Assembly: GCF_002688585.1 (NCBI RefSeq) | Contig: NZ_CP024034.1 | Location: forward strand, 797,501-861,500 | Direction of reading: 5' to 3' | Source of the DNA: Candidatus Fonsibacter ubiquis | GTDB lineage: Bacteria > Pseudomonadota > Alphaproteobacteria > Pelagibacterales > Pelagibacteraceae | Length of the DNA stretch: 64,000 nt | Part shown: positions 37,216 to 44,949 of the stretch, in pieces | How positions within the stretch are numbered: the stretch's first letter is position 1 | Layout: every line of letters starts with the position of its first letter | Program-made: the position numbers and the translations under genes | Notes under the pieces: model-generated | What the model saw: the letters and a program-made list of their open reading frames with translations, nothing else | Database searches by the model: none | Told to the model about the DNA's origin: nothing

Positions 37216-39854
37216 AATTTAAAAAACTAGAAATAGTTGGTTTTAAATCATTTGCTGACAAAACTCATTTATTAATTGAAAACGGGCTGACAGGAATTGT
37301 TGGGCCAAACGGCTGCGGAAAATCAAATATTGTAGAGGCATTAAGATGGTGTATGGGCGAAACTTCCGCAAAAAGTCTTAGAGGCAGTGGAATGGAAGAT
37401 GTAATCTTCTCAGGAACGTCAAACCGTCCCTCTAAAAATATTGCTGAAGTTAATATTCTTTTAGAAAATAATGAAAATATTTCTCAATTCAGAGATACCC
37501 CTGAAATAGAAGTTAGGAGAAGAATAGAAAAGGATAAAGGATCAAGTTACTTCATTAATGGAAAAGAAGTTAGAGCAAGAGACGTGCAAATATTATTTGC
37601 AGACCTTTCTACTGGAGCTCATTCGCCGTCAATGGTAAGTCAAGGAAAAGTCGGTTCATTAATTACTGCTAAGCCAACAGATAGACGAGCTATACTTGAG
37701 GAAGCGGCTGGCATTGGAGGACTGCACGCTAGAAGACACGAGGCTGAGTTAAGATTAACCGCAGCTGAAAATAATCTTAAAAAAGCAGACGATATAATGA
37801 AACAAATCGAACTTCAGTTAAAAAATTTATTAAAACAAGCAGAAGAAGCTTCTAGATACAAAACAATATCTAATGATATTAAAAAAAATGAAGCATTGCT
37901 GACTTTTCTAAAAATTCAAGAAATTAATAAAGAACTAAAAGAAAGTCAGGAAGGATTAAATGAAATTGATGATGACATTAGTGCCGTAACAATTGAAAAA
38001 AATTATAGTACTGAACTATTAGACAATGAAAATAAAAGAATTAAGCCCCTAAGAAACGATTTCGCAGAAATAACAAGTAAACTACAAAGACTAAATTTAG
38101 AGTATGAGGATTTATTCAAACAAGAGCAAAGAACTAAAGAAGAAGCAGAAAAACTTAGAGTTGATTTAAAAAATACTAATGATGATCTACAAAGTGAGAA
38201 TATTAATATCAATAATGCAAATTCTAATATCAAACGATTAACTGAAGAAAAAACTGGAATACTAGAATTTGAAAAAACTTATAGCCAGATTGAAGACAAA
38301 ACTAACGATGATTTTAAAAAAATTTCAGATGAATTAAATAATGAACAAAAAGCACTAGAAACACTTTCGGAAAAAATATTTGCAAATATTAGAAATTTAG
38401 AAACAAAAGAAGAAATTAATAATTACCTAAAATATTTCAAAAATTTTAATGAAGATCAATCTAAAATATTAAATGACACTATAAATAATTTTGAAAATAT
38501 TAGGCCTAATAATATTAAAGAAAATTTAAGAAGTATACTAAATGCATTTAATGAAAATTCCAGAAAAATTGAAAATTTACAAGATGTTATCAGAAAAGAT
38601 AATGAACAATTATTATCTTTTAATAAAGAAGAGGCGAAGAATGAATTTACTGAGAAGACTTTTTTACTTAAAGCTTTACAGGAAAAATATGCAATATTTT
38701 TAAGTAAATACGAAACATTAAAAAATGACTCTATAAAAAGAAAAGAAAGAATTAAAAGTATTGATACCGAAATAGATAACTGGCGTAATTTAGAACAAAA
38801 CTCAAAAACAAAGTCAGAAAATCTTTTATCCAGACTAAAAATTTTAGAGAAAGAATTAGTAAAAATTCAAATAAAACCAAGTGAAATTGGAGAACAAAAA
38901 GGATTTTATCAAGAAAATATCAAAAATACCGAAGAGGCTAGATCAAAAATCAATTCAGAAATTGAAATTGCAGAAAATAAAATCACAGAAATTAATAAAG
39001 TATTAACAACTATTACCGAAAAGGTTCTTGAAGCACGTGAGAAAAAAGTACGTTTTGAAACTCTTATTGATAACCATAAGTTAAAAATTAATGAATTAGA
39101 AAATAAAGTTAAGGAAGATTTTAAATGTTCAATCGACGATCTTTTAAACGAAGAAGACAAATTATCTATTGAAAAAACAAATATTGAAGAAATTGAAACT
39201 TTACTAAAAAATCTTAAAGATGAGAGAGATAATATGGGTGCGGTAAATTTAAGAGCAGATGATGAAACTAAAAATCTTGAAAATCAAATAAACAAAATGA
39301 TGGAAGATAGAAAAGATCTTATGGCTGGAATATTAAAATTAAAGTCTAGTATTAACGAATTAAATCAAAAAGGAAGAGAAAAACTCATTGATGCCTATGA
39401 TAAAGTTGGTCGCAAATTTAATGATGTGTATACGAAATTATTTGGAGGTGGAAATGCTAGACTTGAATTAATAGAATCTGACGACCCTTTAGAAGCTGGT
39501 TTAGAACTTTTAGTTAGTCCGCCTGGGAAAAAATTACAATCAATAACTTTATTGTCAGGTGGTGAGCAAGCCTTAACTGCTATGGCTTTAATATTTGCTG
39601 TATTCTTAATTAACCCTGCTCCTATCTGTATTTTGGATGAGGTAGATGCTCCTTTGGATGATGCAAACGTTACAAGATTCTGTTCGTTAATAGAGGAGCT
39701 AACTAAAATTACCGAAACAAAATTCATAGTTATCACCCACCATGCTTTGACAATGTCTAGAATGAATAGATTGTATGGAGTAACAATGGCTGAGAGAGGT
39801 GTTAGTCAATTAGTTGCTGTTGATCTTGAAAAAGCCGAAGAGATGGTAGCTTAA
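37212..39854 (+). CDS. smc: SMC chromosome-segregation ATPase lacking a recognisable hinge
   Basis: The head domains are intact: Walker A GPNGCGKS at residues 31-38, the Q-loop region (SMVSQGKVG), the signature LLSGGEQ near residue 780 and Walker B ICILDEVDAPLDD near 805. At 880 residues it is about 270 shorter than usual SMCs. The two coiled coils run into each other near residues 400-440, where I find none of the Gly-rich hinge motifs. The short KNFNEDQ...ENIRPNN stretch may be a turn. It may pair through its arms or heads alone, or the hinge may have been replaced. It is followed 6 bases later by atpI. Confidence 0.9.
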   Translation: MKFKKLEIVGFKSFADKTHLLIENGLTGIVGPNGCGKSNIVEALRWCMGETSAKSLRGSGMEDVIFSGTSNRPSKNIAEVNILLENNENISQFRDTPEIEVRRRIEKDKGSSYFINGKEVRARDVQILFADLSTGAHSPSMVSQGKVGSLITAKPTDRRAILEEAAGIGGLHARRHEAELRLTAAENNLKKADDIMKQIELQLKNLLKQAEEASRYKTISNDIKKNEALLTFLKIQEINKELKESQEGLNEIDDDISAVTIEKNYSTELLDNENKRIKPLRNDFAEITSKLQRLNLEYEDLFKQEQRTKEEAEKLRVDLKNTNDDLQSENININNANSNIKRLTEEKTGILEFEKTYSQIEDKTNDDFKKISDELNNEQKALETLSEKIFANIRNLETKEEINNYLKYFKNFNEDQSKILNDTINNFENIRPNNIKENLRSILNAFNENSRKIENLQDVIRKDNEQLLSFNKEEAKNEFTEKTFLLKALQEKYAIFLSKYETLKNDSIKRKERIKSIDTEIDNWRNLEQNSKTKSENLLSRLKILEKELVKIQIKPSEIGEQKGFYQENIKNTEEARSKINSEIEIAENKITEINKVLTTITEKVLEAREKKVRFETLIDNHKLKINELENKVKEDFKCSIDDLLNEEDKLSIEKTNIEEIETLLKNLKDERDNMGAVNLRADDETKNLENQINKMMEDRKDLMAGILKLKSSINELNQKGREKLIDAYDKVGRKFNDVYTKLFGGGNARLELIESDDPLEAGLELLVSPPGKKLQSITLLSGGEQALTAMALIFAVFLINPAPICILDEVDAPLDDANVTRFCSLIEELTKITETKFIVITHHALTMSRMNRLYGVTMAERGVSQLVAVDLEKAEEMVA

Positions 39855-39860
39855 AAATAG

Positions 39861-40133
39861 ATGTCAGAATTTGACAATCTTAAAAAAAAAATTGAATTAA
39901 CTAAAAATAAAAGCAAAGTTAATTTATCTAAAAATAATAACAATACAGTAGGACTCACTCTTAGGATAAGCACCGAACTTGTGGCGGCAGTTTTTGTCGC
40001 AACTTTTATTGGTTATTACTTAGATAAATGGTTAGGAACTAAGCCAATTTTCATAATAATTCTATTTATAGTTGGTGTTGCGGCGGGAATATTTAATGTT
40101 GTGCGATCTGCAAAAATGATTAATAAAGGCTAA
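39861..40133 (+). CDS. atpI: ATP synthase protein I (AtpI-like)
   Basis: A 90-residue protein with two transmembrane helices (LVAAVFVATFIGYYLDKWL and PIFIIILFIVGVAAGIFNV) and a charged N-terminus. AtpI proteins aid assembly of the c-ring or Mg transport. It heads the F0 operon and is followed 4 bases later by atpB. The gene order atpI-atpB-atpE-atpF'-atpF without F1 genes is the usual alphaproteobacterial split. Confidence 0.85.
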   Translation: MSEFDNLKKKIELTKNKSKVNLSKNNNNTVGLTLRISTELVAAVFVATFIGYYLDKWLGTKPIFIIILFIVGVAAGIFNVVRSAKMINKG

Positions 40134-40137
40134 ATTT

Positions 40138-40872
40138 ATGGCAACTAATCCAATGCAACAGTTTGAAGTTCATAGAATAGGCCCGCACCTATCTTTGAAC
40201 GGAACAGATCTTTCATTCACAAACTCAAGTCTTTTTATGCTAATTAGTTCAATATTAATTATAATTTTTTTTATAGTTGGAACTAGAAAAGTAAATATAG
40301 TTCCTAGTAAGATTCAATTACTTAATGAATTAGTATTCAATTTTATCTCTAAAATGATTAATGAAACAGCCGGTCCAAATGCTAGACCTTATTTTCCATT
40401 TATCTTAACTATTTTCTTATTTATTCTAACTCTAAATATGGTTGGTCTCTTGCCGTACGCCTTCACGGTTACAAGTCAAATAATTATCACATTTTTTCTT
40501 GCGATTGTAATATTTGTTGGAGTAACAATTATTGGCTTTATAAAAAATGGAGTTGGTTTTTTAAAAATATTTGCCCCATCAGGAGTACCTATTTTTTTAT
40601 TTCCCATAATAGTTGCAATTGAAATTATATCCTTTTTAAGTAGACCTGTAAGTCTATCAGTTCGTTTGTTTGCAAATATGCTTGCTGGACACACAATGCT
40701 TAAAGTTTTTGGGGGATTTGTTGTAAGTCTAGGTATTGTTGGGGGTTGGTTACCCTTAAGTTTTTCTGTTGCTTTAACAGCTTTAGAAATATTAGTTGCT
40801 TTTTTACAAGCTTATGTTTTTGCAGTTTTATCGTGTATTTACTTAAATGATGCTTTAAATATGCATCATTAA
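40138..40872 (+). CDS. atpB: ATP synthase F0 subunit a
   Basis: Subunit a forms the proton half-channels of F0. The 244-residue polytopic protein has the essential Arg in LSVRLFANMLAGH and the C-terminal helix LEILVAFLQAYVFAVLSCIYLNDA. It is the second gene of the F0 operon and is separated from atpE by 26 bases that contain a strong ribosome binding site. Confidence 0.97.
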   Translation: MATNPMQQFEVHRIGPHLSLNGTDLSFTNSSLFMLISSILIIIFFIVGTRKVNIVPSKIQLLNELVFNFISKMINETAGPNARPYFPFILTIFLFILTLNMVGLLPYAFTVTSQIIITFFLAIVIFVGVTIIGFIKNGVGFLKIFAPSGVPIFLFPIIVAIEIISFLSRPVSLSVRLFANMLAGHTMLKVFGGFVVSLGIVGGWLPLSFSVALTALEILVAFLQAYVFAVLSCIYLNDALNMHH

Positions 40873-40885
40873 ACAACTAACAAAA

Positions 40886-40891
40886 AAGGAG
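40886..40891 (+). promoter_or_regulatory. Strong Shine-Dalgarno sequence of atpE
   Basis: AAGGAG lies 7 bases before the atpE ATG and is one of the few perfect SD motifs in the window, where most starts have none. It fits the need for many c-subunits per ATP synthase. Confidence 0.8.
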
Positions 40892-40898
40892 AAAAAAA

Positions 40899-41126
40899 AT
40901 GGAACTAGCGGCAGCAAAAATGATAGGAGCTGGATTAGCGGCAATAGCTTTGGCTGGAGTAGGCGTTGGGATGGGTACAATATTTGGTAATTATTTATCT
41001 GCAGCGATTAGAAATCCTTCAGCGGCACAAAAGCAATTTCCGACTTTATTATTGGGATTTGCTCTTACAGAAGCTATAGGTTTATTTGCTTTAGTTATTG
41101 CACTTTTAATACTTTTTGCATTTTAA
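40899..41126 (+). CDS. atpE: ATP synthase F0 subunit c
   Basis: The 75-residue c-subunit is two membrane helices joined by the polar loop R38-N39-P40. E58 in ALTEAIGLFA is the ion-binding carboxylate. The helix context suggests proton rather than sodium coupling, although no full binding signature can be judged. It lies in the middle of the F0 operon. Confidence 0.97.
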   Translation: MELAAAKMIGAGLAAIALAGVGVGMGTIFGNYLSAAIRNPSAAQKQFPTLLLGFALTEAIGLFALVIALLILFAF

Positions 41127-41156
41127 TTATTAAAATTAAATTAATAATAAGCAATC

Positions 41157-41732
41157 GTGAAAATAAATTTAGGCACTATAGTCTTTTTGCTATTTTTACA
41201 CGAAATAGCATTTGCTAAGGAAGGTATGCCACAACTTAATACCAAGTTTTGGTTATCCCAAATTGTATGGCTTACAATAGTTTTTGCATTGCTATATTTT
41301 TTAATTCAAAAATTTTTTAGTCCTAAATTATTTGCATTAATTGATACAAGAACTAATTTTATTAAATCATTATTAGAAGAGGCAGAGGTTTGTAAAAATC
41401 AAATCCAAAAATTAGAAGATGAATACAATCTAATAATTACTGAAGCCAAAATTGAGTCAAAAAAAATATCTGCAAAACTTAAAAGTGATTTAAATGATAA
41501 AATTTCTATAAAAAGGAAAGAATTTGAAAACTTTTTAAATTCTGAAACACTAAAAACTGAAGAGGAAGTAAATAATTTTAAGAAAAAAGCATTAGAAAAT
41601 ATTCAAAGCATAGCTGGCGATTTTTCTAAAGAATTAATTGAAAAAATTACTGGAACAGCTCCAAATAATAGCAGTCTTAATGAAGTAATTATGGAAATAT
41701 CTAACAAAGAAAAGAAATCACAATATGTTTGA
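41157..41732 (+). CDS. ATP synthase F0 subunit b'
   Basis: A 191-residue peripheral stalk subunit with an N-terminal helix or signal (MKINLGTIVFLLFLHEIAFA), a membrane helix (LSQIVWLTIVFALLYFLI) and a long charged coiled coil. The FSPKLFALIDTR after the membrane helix is typical of b'. It overlaps the next b subunit by 8 bases; b and b' form a heterodimer in alphaproteobacteria. Confidence 0.9.
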   Translation: MKINLGTIVFLLFLHEIAFAKEGMPQLNTKFWLSQIVWLTIVFALLYFLIQKFFSPKLFALIDTRTNFIKSLLEEAEVCKNQIQKLEDEYNLIITEAKIESKKISAKLKSDLNDKISIKRKEFENFLNSETLKTEEEVNNFKKKALENIQSIAGDFSKELIEKITGTAPNNSSLNEVIMEISNKEKKSQYV

Positions 41733-42222
41733 TGCCACATTTTGGGTAGCTATATCCTTTGTAATTTTTTGTTTAATAATTGTTTATAAAAAAATACCTC
41801 AAGTAATTAATAATTTACTAGATAATAAAATTAATGAAATTAAATCAGAAATAGATAATGCAAAAAATTTAAAAAACGAAAGTGAGCAATTACTCAAAAA
41901 ATATAAAAAAAAAATAGAGGATGCTCACATGGAGAGAAGTCAAATTTTAAATAGTGAAAAAAAAGAAACTGAAATTTTTATTCAAGAGTCAGAGAATAAA
42001 TTTGAGCAATTAATTCTTAATAAAAAAAAATCATTAGAACAAAAATTAGATCAGATGAAAGTAAAAGCAATTAAGGATATACAGAATATTTCCAATAAAA
42101 TTGCTCTAGAAACAGTAAAAAAAATAATATCAAACTCTGCAAACGATGAAAAAATGAAAGTAATTAACCAAAAAAATTTAGAAAAGATTTTTATTAATTT
42201 GACTAATACTAAAGCTTCTTAA
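41725..42222 (+). CDS. atpF: ATP synthase F0 subunit b
   Basis: A 165-residue peripheral stalk subunit with an N-terminal membrane helix (FWVAISFVIFCLIIVYK), then a long charged coiled coil. It pairs with b' and ends the F0 operon. The stop overlaps that of the convergent CDGSH gene by 4 bases, leaving no room for a separate terminator. Confidence 0.92.
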   Translation: MFDATFWVAISFVIFCLIIVYKKIPQVINNLLDNKINEIKSEIDNAKNLKNESEQLLKKYKKKIEDAHMERSQILNSEKKETEIFIQESENKFEQLILNKKKSLEQKLDQMKVKAIKDIQNISNKIALETVKKIISNSANDEKMKVINQKNLEKIFINLTNTKAS

Positions 42223-42458
42223 CTTTTTGAATGTGTCCCATCGCAAAAGGGCCTTTTATTAGTTTTTTTGCAACCGCATAAAAAATAATATTTATCTTCT
42301 TGTACTGAAAATTTCAGGGGCGCCAGATTTGTACTTTTGTGAGAACCGTCACAGAAAGTTTTGTCTTTAGACAATCCGCAAACGCACCAAAAATAATCTT
42401 TTCCTTTTTGTAAGTGAACTTTAAGCGGATTATTAACTTTAGTATTTTTTTCTTGCAT
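42219..42458 (-). CDS. Tandem CDGSH iron-sulfur protein
   Basis: A 79-residue protein with two CDGSH zinc-finger-like 2Fe-2S motifs: ligands C25, C27, C36, H40 and C61, C63, C72, H76 (FCDGSH and FCDGTH). Two motifs in one chain resemble the mitochondrial CISD3 (Miner2) type, in contrast to the single-motif dimeric mitoNEET. The role in bacteria is not settled; iron-sulfur or redox homeostasis is plausible. It is divergent from ispH, another Fe-S protein. Confidence 0.9.
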   Translation of the reverse strand: MQEKNTKVNNPLKVHLQKGKDYFWCVCGLSKDKTFCDGSHKSTNLAPLKFSVQEDKYYFLCGCKKTNKRPFCDGTHSKS

Positions 42459-42554
42459 ATTGGATATTGATGAATTGTATCTTAACTTATTTTAATTTGC
42501 AAAAGACTACAGTTGTTAAATATTAATCTTTAGAAGCTATTTATTTATTGTTTG

Positions 42555-42581
42555 GGCTCTACAAGAGCCTCCTCATATAAT
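42555..42581 (+). promoter_or_regulatory. ispH promoter with an internal palindrome
   Basis: GGCTCT (42555-42560), a 3-base centre ACA, and AGAGCC (42564-42569) form a perfect dyad that is unusually G+C-rich here. It sits between a poor -35 (TTGGGC, 42552-42557) and a perfect TATAAT at 42576-42581, about 24 bases before the ispH ATG. The location suggests an operator. As RNA it could form a short hairpin, but only if transcription begins upstream. Confidence 0.5.
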
Positions 42582-42605
42582 ATAAAACAATACTTTAAAA
42601 TTCCT

Positions 42606-43556
42606 ATGGAACAAAAAATTGTAAATGTCTTTCTAGCAAGTCCAAGAGGATTTTGCGCTGGCGTAGATAGAGCGGTTGAAATAGTAAAAAAAACAATTAA
42701 TAAATTTGGTTCCCCGGTTTATGTAAGACATGAAATAGTTCATAATAAATTTGTCGTTGAAAATCTAAGATCACAGGGAGCTATATTTATTGATGAACTT
42801 TCTGAAATTAAAAATAAATCTAGACCTGTGATATTCTCAGCGCACGGAGTTCCTAAAAAAGTAATTGATGAGGCAAAATTAAATAACATTATTTATATAG
42901 ATGCTACTTGTCCATTAGTGACTAAGGTTCATAGAGAAGCAGAAGCATTAGCTAAAGAAGAGTTTAACATTATTTTCATAGGCCATAGAAATCATCCAGA
43001 GGTAATTGGGACTATGGGACAAATAGATGAAAAATTTATTTCACTAGTTGAAAATAAGAAAGATGTAGAAAATTATTCTCCTAAAATTAACAATAATAAA
43101 TTTGCCTATATCACCCAAACTACACTTTCATTGGATGATACTTTAGAAATCATATCAGTATTAAAAAAAAAATATCCTTCAATAAAAGAGCCAATAAAAA
43201 GTGATATTTGCTACGCAACTACAAATCGACAAGAGGCTGTTAAAAAAATTGCAAAAAAATGTGATTTATTTCTAATCATTGGGAGTAGAAGCTCTTCTAA
43301 TTCACAAAGATTAGTAGAAGTTGCAAAAAAATTTGGCTGTAAAGAAAGTATTTTAATGCACTCAGATCAAAAATTACCAATTGAAAAAATTAAAAATTCA
43401 AACAATATAGGTGTCACATCAGGTGCTTCAGCTCCTGAAATATTAGTTGAAAATTTAATTAAAGAAATAAAAAGTATTATAAATATTAGAGTTGAAGAAG
43501 TAATTACTTCGGTTGAAAAAGTTTCCTTCAAACTTCCTACAATGCTAATAAAATAA
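42606..43556 (+). CDS. ispH: 4-hydroxy-3-methylbut-2-enyl diphosphate reductase
   Basis: IspH makes IPP and DMAPP in the last step of the MEP pathway with an Fe-S cluster. Three conserved Cys are present: C17 (SPRGFCAGVDRAV), C102 (DATCPLVTKVH) and C202 (SDICYATTNR); HGV is also seen. I chose the ATG at 42606 (316 residues) rather than an in-frame TTG at 42552, because the family starts there and the upstream codons overlap the promoter. It meets thrB at a TAATG junction. Confidence 0.95.
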   Translation: MEQKIVNVFLASPRGFCAGVDRAVEIVKKTINKFGSPVYVRHEIVHNKFVVENLRSQGAIFIDELSEIKNKSRPVIFSAHGVPKKVIDEAKLNNIIYIDATCPLVTKVHREAEALAKEEFNIIFIGHRNHPEVIGTMGQIDEKFISLVENKKDVENYSPKINNNKFAYITQTTLSLDDTLEIISVLKKKYPSIKEPIKSDICYATTNRQEAVKKIAKKCDLFLIIGSRSSSNSQRLVEVAKKFGCKESILMHSDQKLPIEKIKNSNNIGVTSGASAPEILVENLIKEIKSIINIRVEEVITSVEKVSFKLPTMLIK

Positions 43557-44515
43557 TGGCCGTTTATACTAAATTAGAGCCACAAGAAATTTCAAATTTC
43601 TTACAACAATACAATATTTATAATTTTAAAGACTACAAAGGAATAACCGAAGGAGTAGAAAATACTAATTATTTTATTAGAACATCAGAGCAGGACTATA
43701 TTCTTACTATTTATGAAAAAAGAGTTGCTGAAAATGATTTACCATTCTTCATAAAACTACTATCTATTTTATCCGAAAAAAGATTTCCTTGCCCAAAACC
43801 TATTGCTAATAAAAATAATGAAAAAATTAATAAAATTAAAAATAAAAATGCAGCTCTAGTAACTTTTTTAAGTGGAAAATCAAAGAATAAGATAACTAGC
43901 GAAGACTGCTTTCAAATTGGTAAAATTGCCGCTCAATTACATGAATTAACTAAACAACTTAAACTTAGTAGAAAAAATAATTTATCTATTGAAAATTGGA
44001 AAAGTATTTTTGAAAAAACTATAAAAGAAAAAATAGATTTAGATGAAACTACTATAAAAAAAACTAAAGATTACTTATCTTTTTTAGAAAACAATTGGCC
44101 TAAAAATTTGCCACAAGGAATCATTCATGCAGACTTATTCCCAGACAATATATTTTTTACTACTAATAAAGTTTCTGGGATAATAGATTTTTATTTCGCT
44201 TGTAATGATTTTTTTGCATATGAGATTGCAATTTGCTTTAACTCTATTTGCTTTGATAACAATTCTACCTTTAATATGACTAAAGCTAAAAATCTTATAG
44301 ATGGTTATTCATCAATAAGAATATTAAGTAATGATGAAAAAAAATATTTACCTATTCTATGTATGGGGGCTGCTATGAGATTTTTTTTAACAAGACTATA
44401 TGATTTTTATAATACTGATAATAAAGCAGATGTTAAAATTAAAGATCCATTTGAATATTTTAAAAAAATTGAGTTTCATTCATCTATTAAAAATTTTAAC
44501 GAATATTTTATTTAA
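43556..44515 (+). CDS. thrB: Homoserine kinase (APH-fold ThrB)
   Basis: A 319-residue kinase with the aminoglycoside phosphotransferase fold rather than the GHMP fold: TEGVENTNYFIRT, the catalytic GIIHADLFPDNIFF (Brenner motif) and the Mg-binding IIDFYFACND. It phosphorylates homoserine for threonine synthesis; thrC lies 1.2 kb away on the other strand. Both its ends are TAATG junctions (with ispH and rnhA). Confidence 0.94.
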   Translation: MAVYTKLEPQEISNFLQQYNIYNFKDYKGITEGVENTNYFIRTSEQDYILTIYEKRVAENDLPFFIKLLSILSEKRFPCPKPIANKNNEKINKIKNKNAALVTFLSGKSKNKITSEDCFQIGKIAAQLHELTKQLKLSRKNNLSIENWKSIFEKTIKEKIDLDETTIKKTKDYLSFLENNWPKNLPQGIIHADLFPDNIFFTTNKVSGIIDFYFACNDFFAYEIAICFNSICFDNNSTFNMTKAKNLIDGYSSIRILSNDEKKYLPILCMGAAMRFFLTRLYDFYNTDNKADVKIKDPFEYFKKIEFHSSIKNFNEYFI

Positions 44516-44949
44516 TGACCGAGACAATAGTTTACACAGATGGTTCTTGTCTTGGTAATCCTGGTAAAGGAGGATGGGCGGCTGTAATTATTAAGAATAA
44601 TCAAGAGGAAATAATATTTGGTTCTGAAAAAAACTCCACAAATAATAGAATGGAATTAACTGCAGCTATTAATGCTTTGTTAAAAACTAAGGAAAATGAA
44701 AAAATTAAAATCTACACTGACTCTAAATATCTTAAAGACGGTATTGAAAAATGGATAAATAATTGGAAAAATAATAATTGGAAAAATGCAAATAAAAAAG
44801 ATGTTAAAAATAAAGATCTTTGGACAAAATTAGACAGCCTTATTAATAAAAAGCAAATTTCCTGGGAATGGGTTAAGGCTCATTCGATTAACGAATACAA
44901 TAATAAAGTTGATATACTTGCAAGGAAAGCCGCTAGTGCAAACGATTAG
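44515..44949 (+). CDS. rnhA: Ribonuclease HI
   Basis: RNase HI degrades RNA in RNA/DNA hybrids. The 144-residue protein has all four acidic catalytic residues: D9 (YTDGSCLGNPG), E47 (NRMELTA), D69 (YTDSKYL) and D133 (KVDILAR), plus H123. The ispH-thrB-rnhA order is known from alphaproteobacteria. Its end overlaps convergent thrC by 17 bases. Confidence 0.96.
   Translation: MTETIVYTDGSCLGNPGKGGWAAVIIKNNQEEIIFGSEKNSTNNRMELTAAINALLKTKENEKIKIYTDSKYLKDGIEKWINNWKNNNWKNANKKDVKNKDLWTKLDSLINKKQISWEWVKAHSINEYNNKVDILARKAASAND

Noticed and set aside
42555-42569. Hairpin as an intrinsic terminator
   Set aside because: No T-run follows on either strand and no gene ends just before it, since the neighbours are divergent.
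42552-42605. 18-codon N-terminal extension of ispH from a TTG
   Set aside because: The extension overlaps the palindrome and TATAAT box and has no match to the IspH start. The ATG at 42606 fits the family start (MEQKIVNVFLASPRGFCAG).
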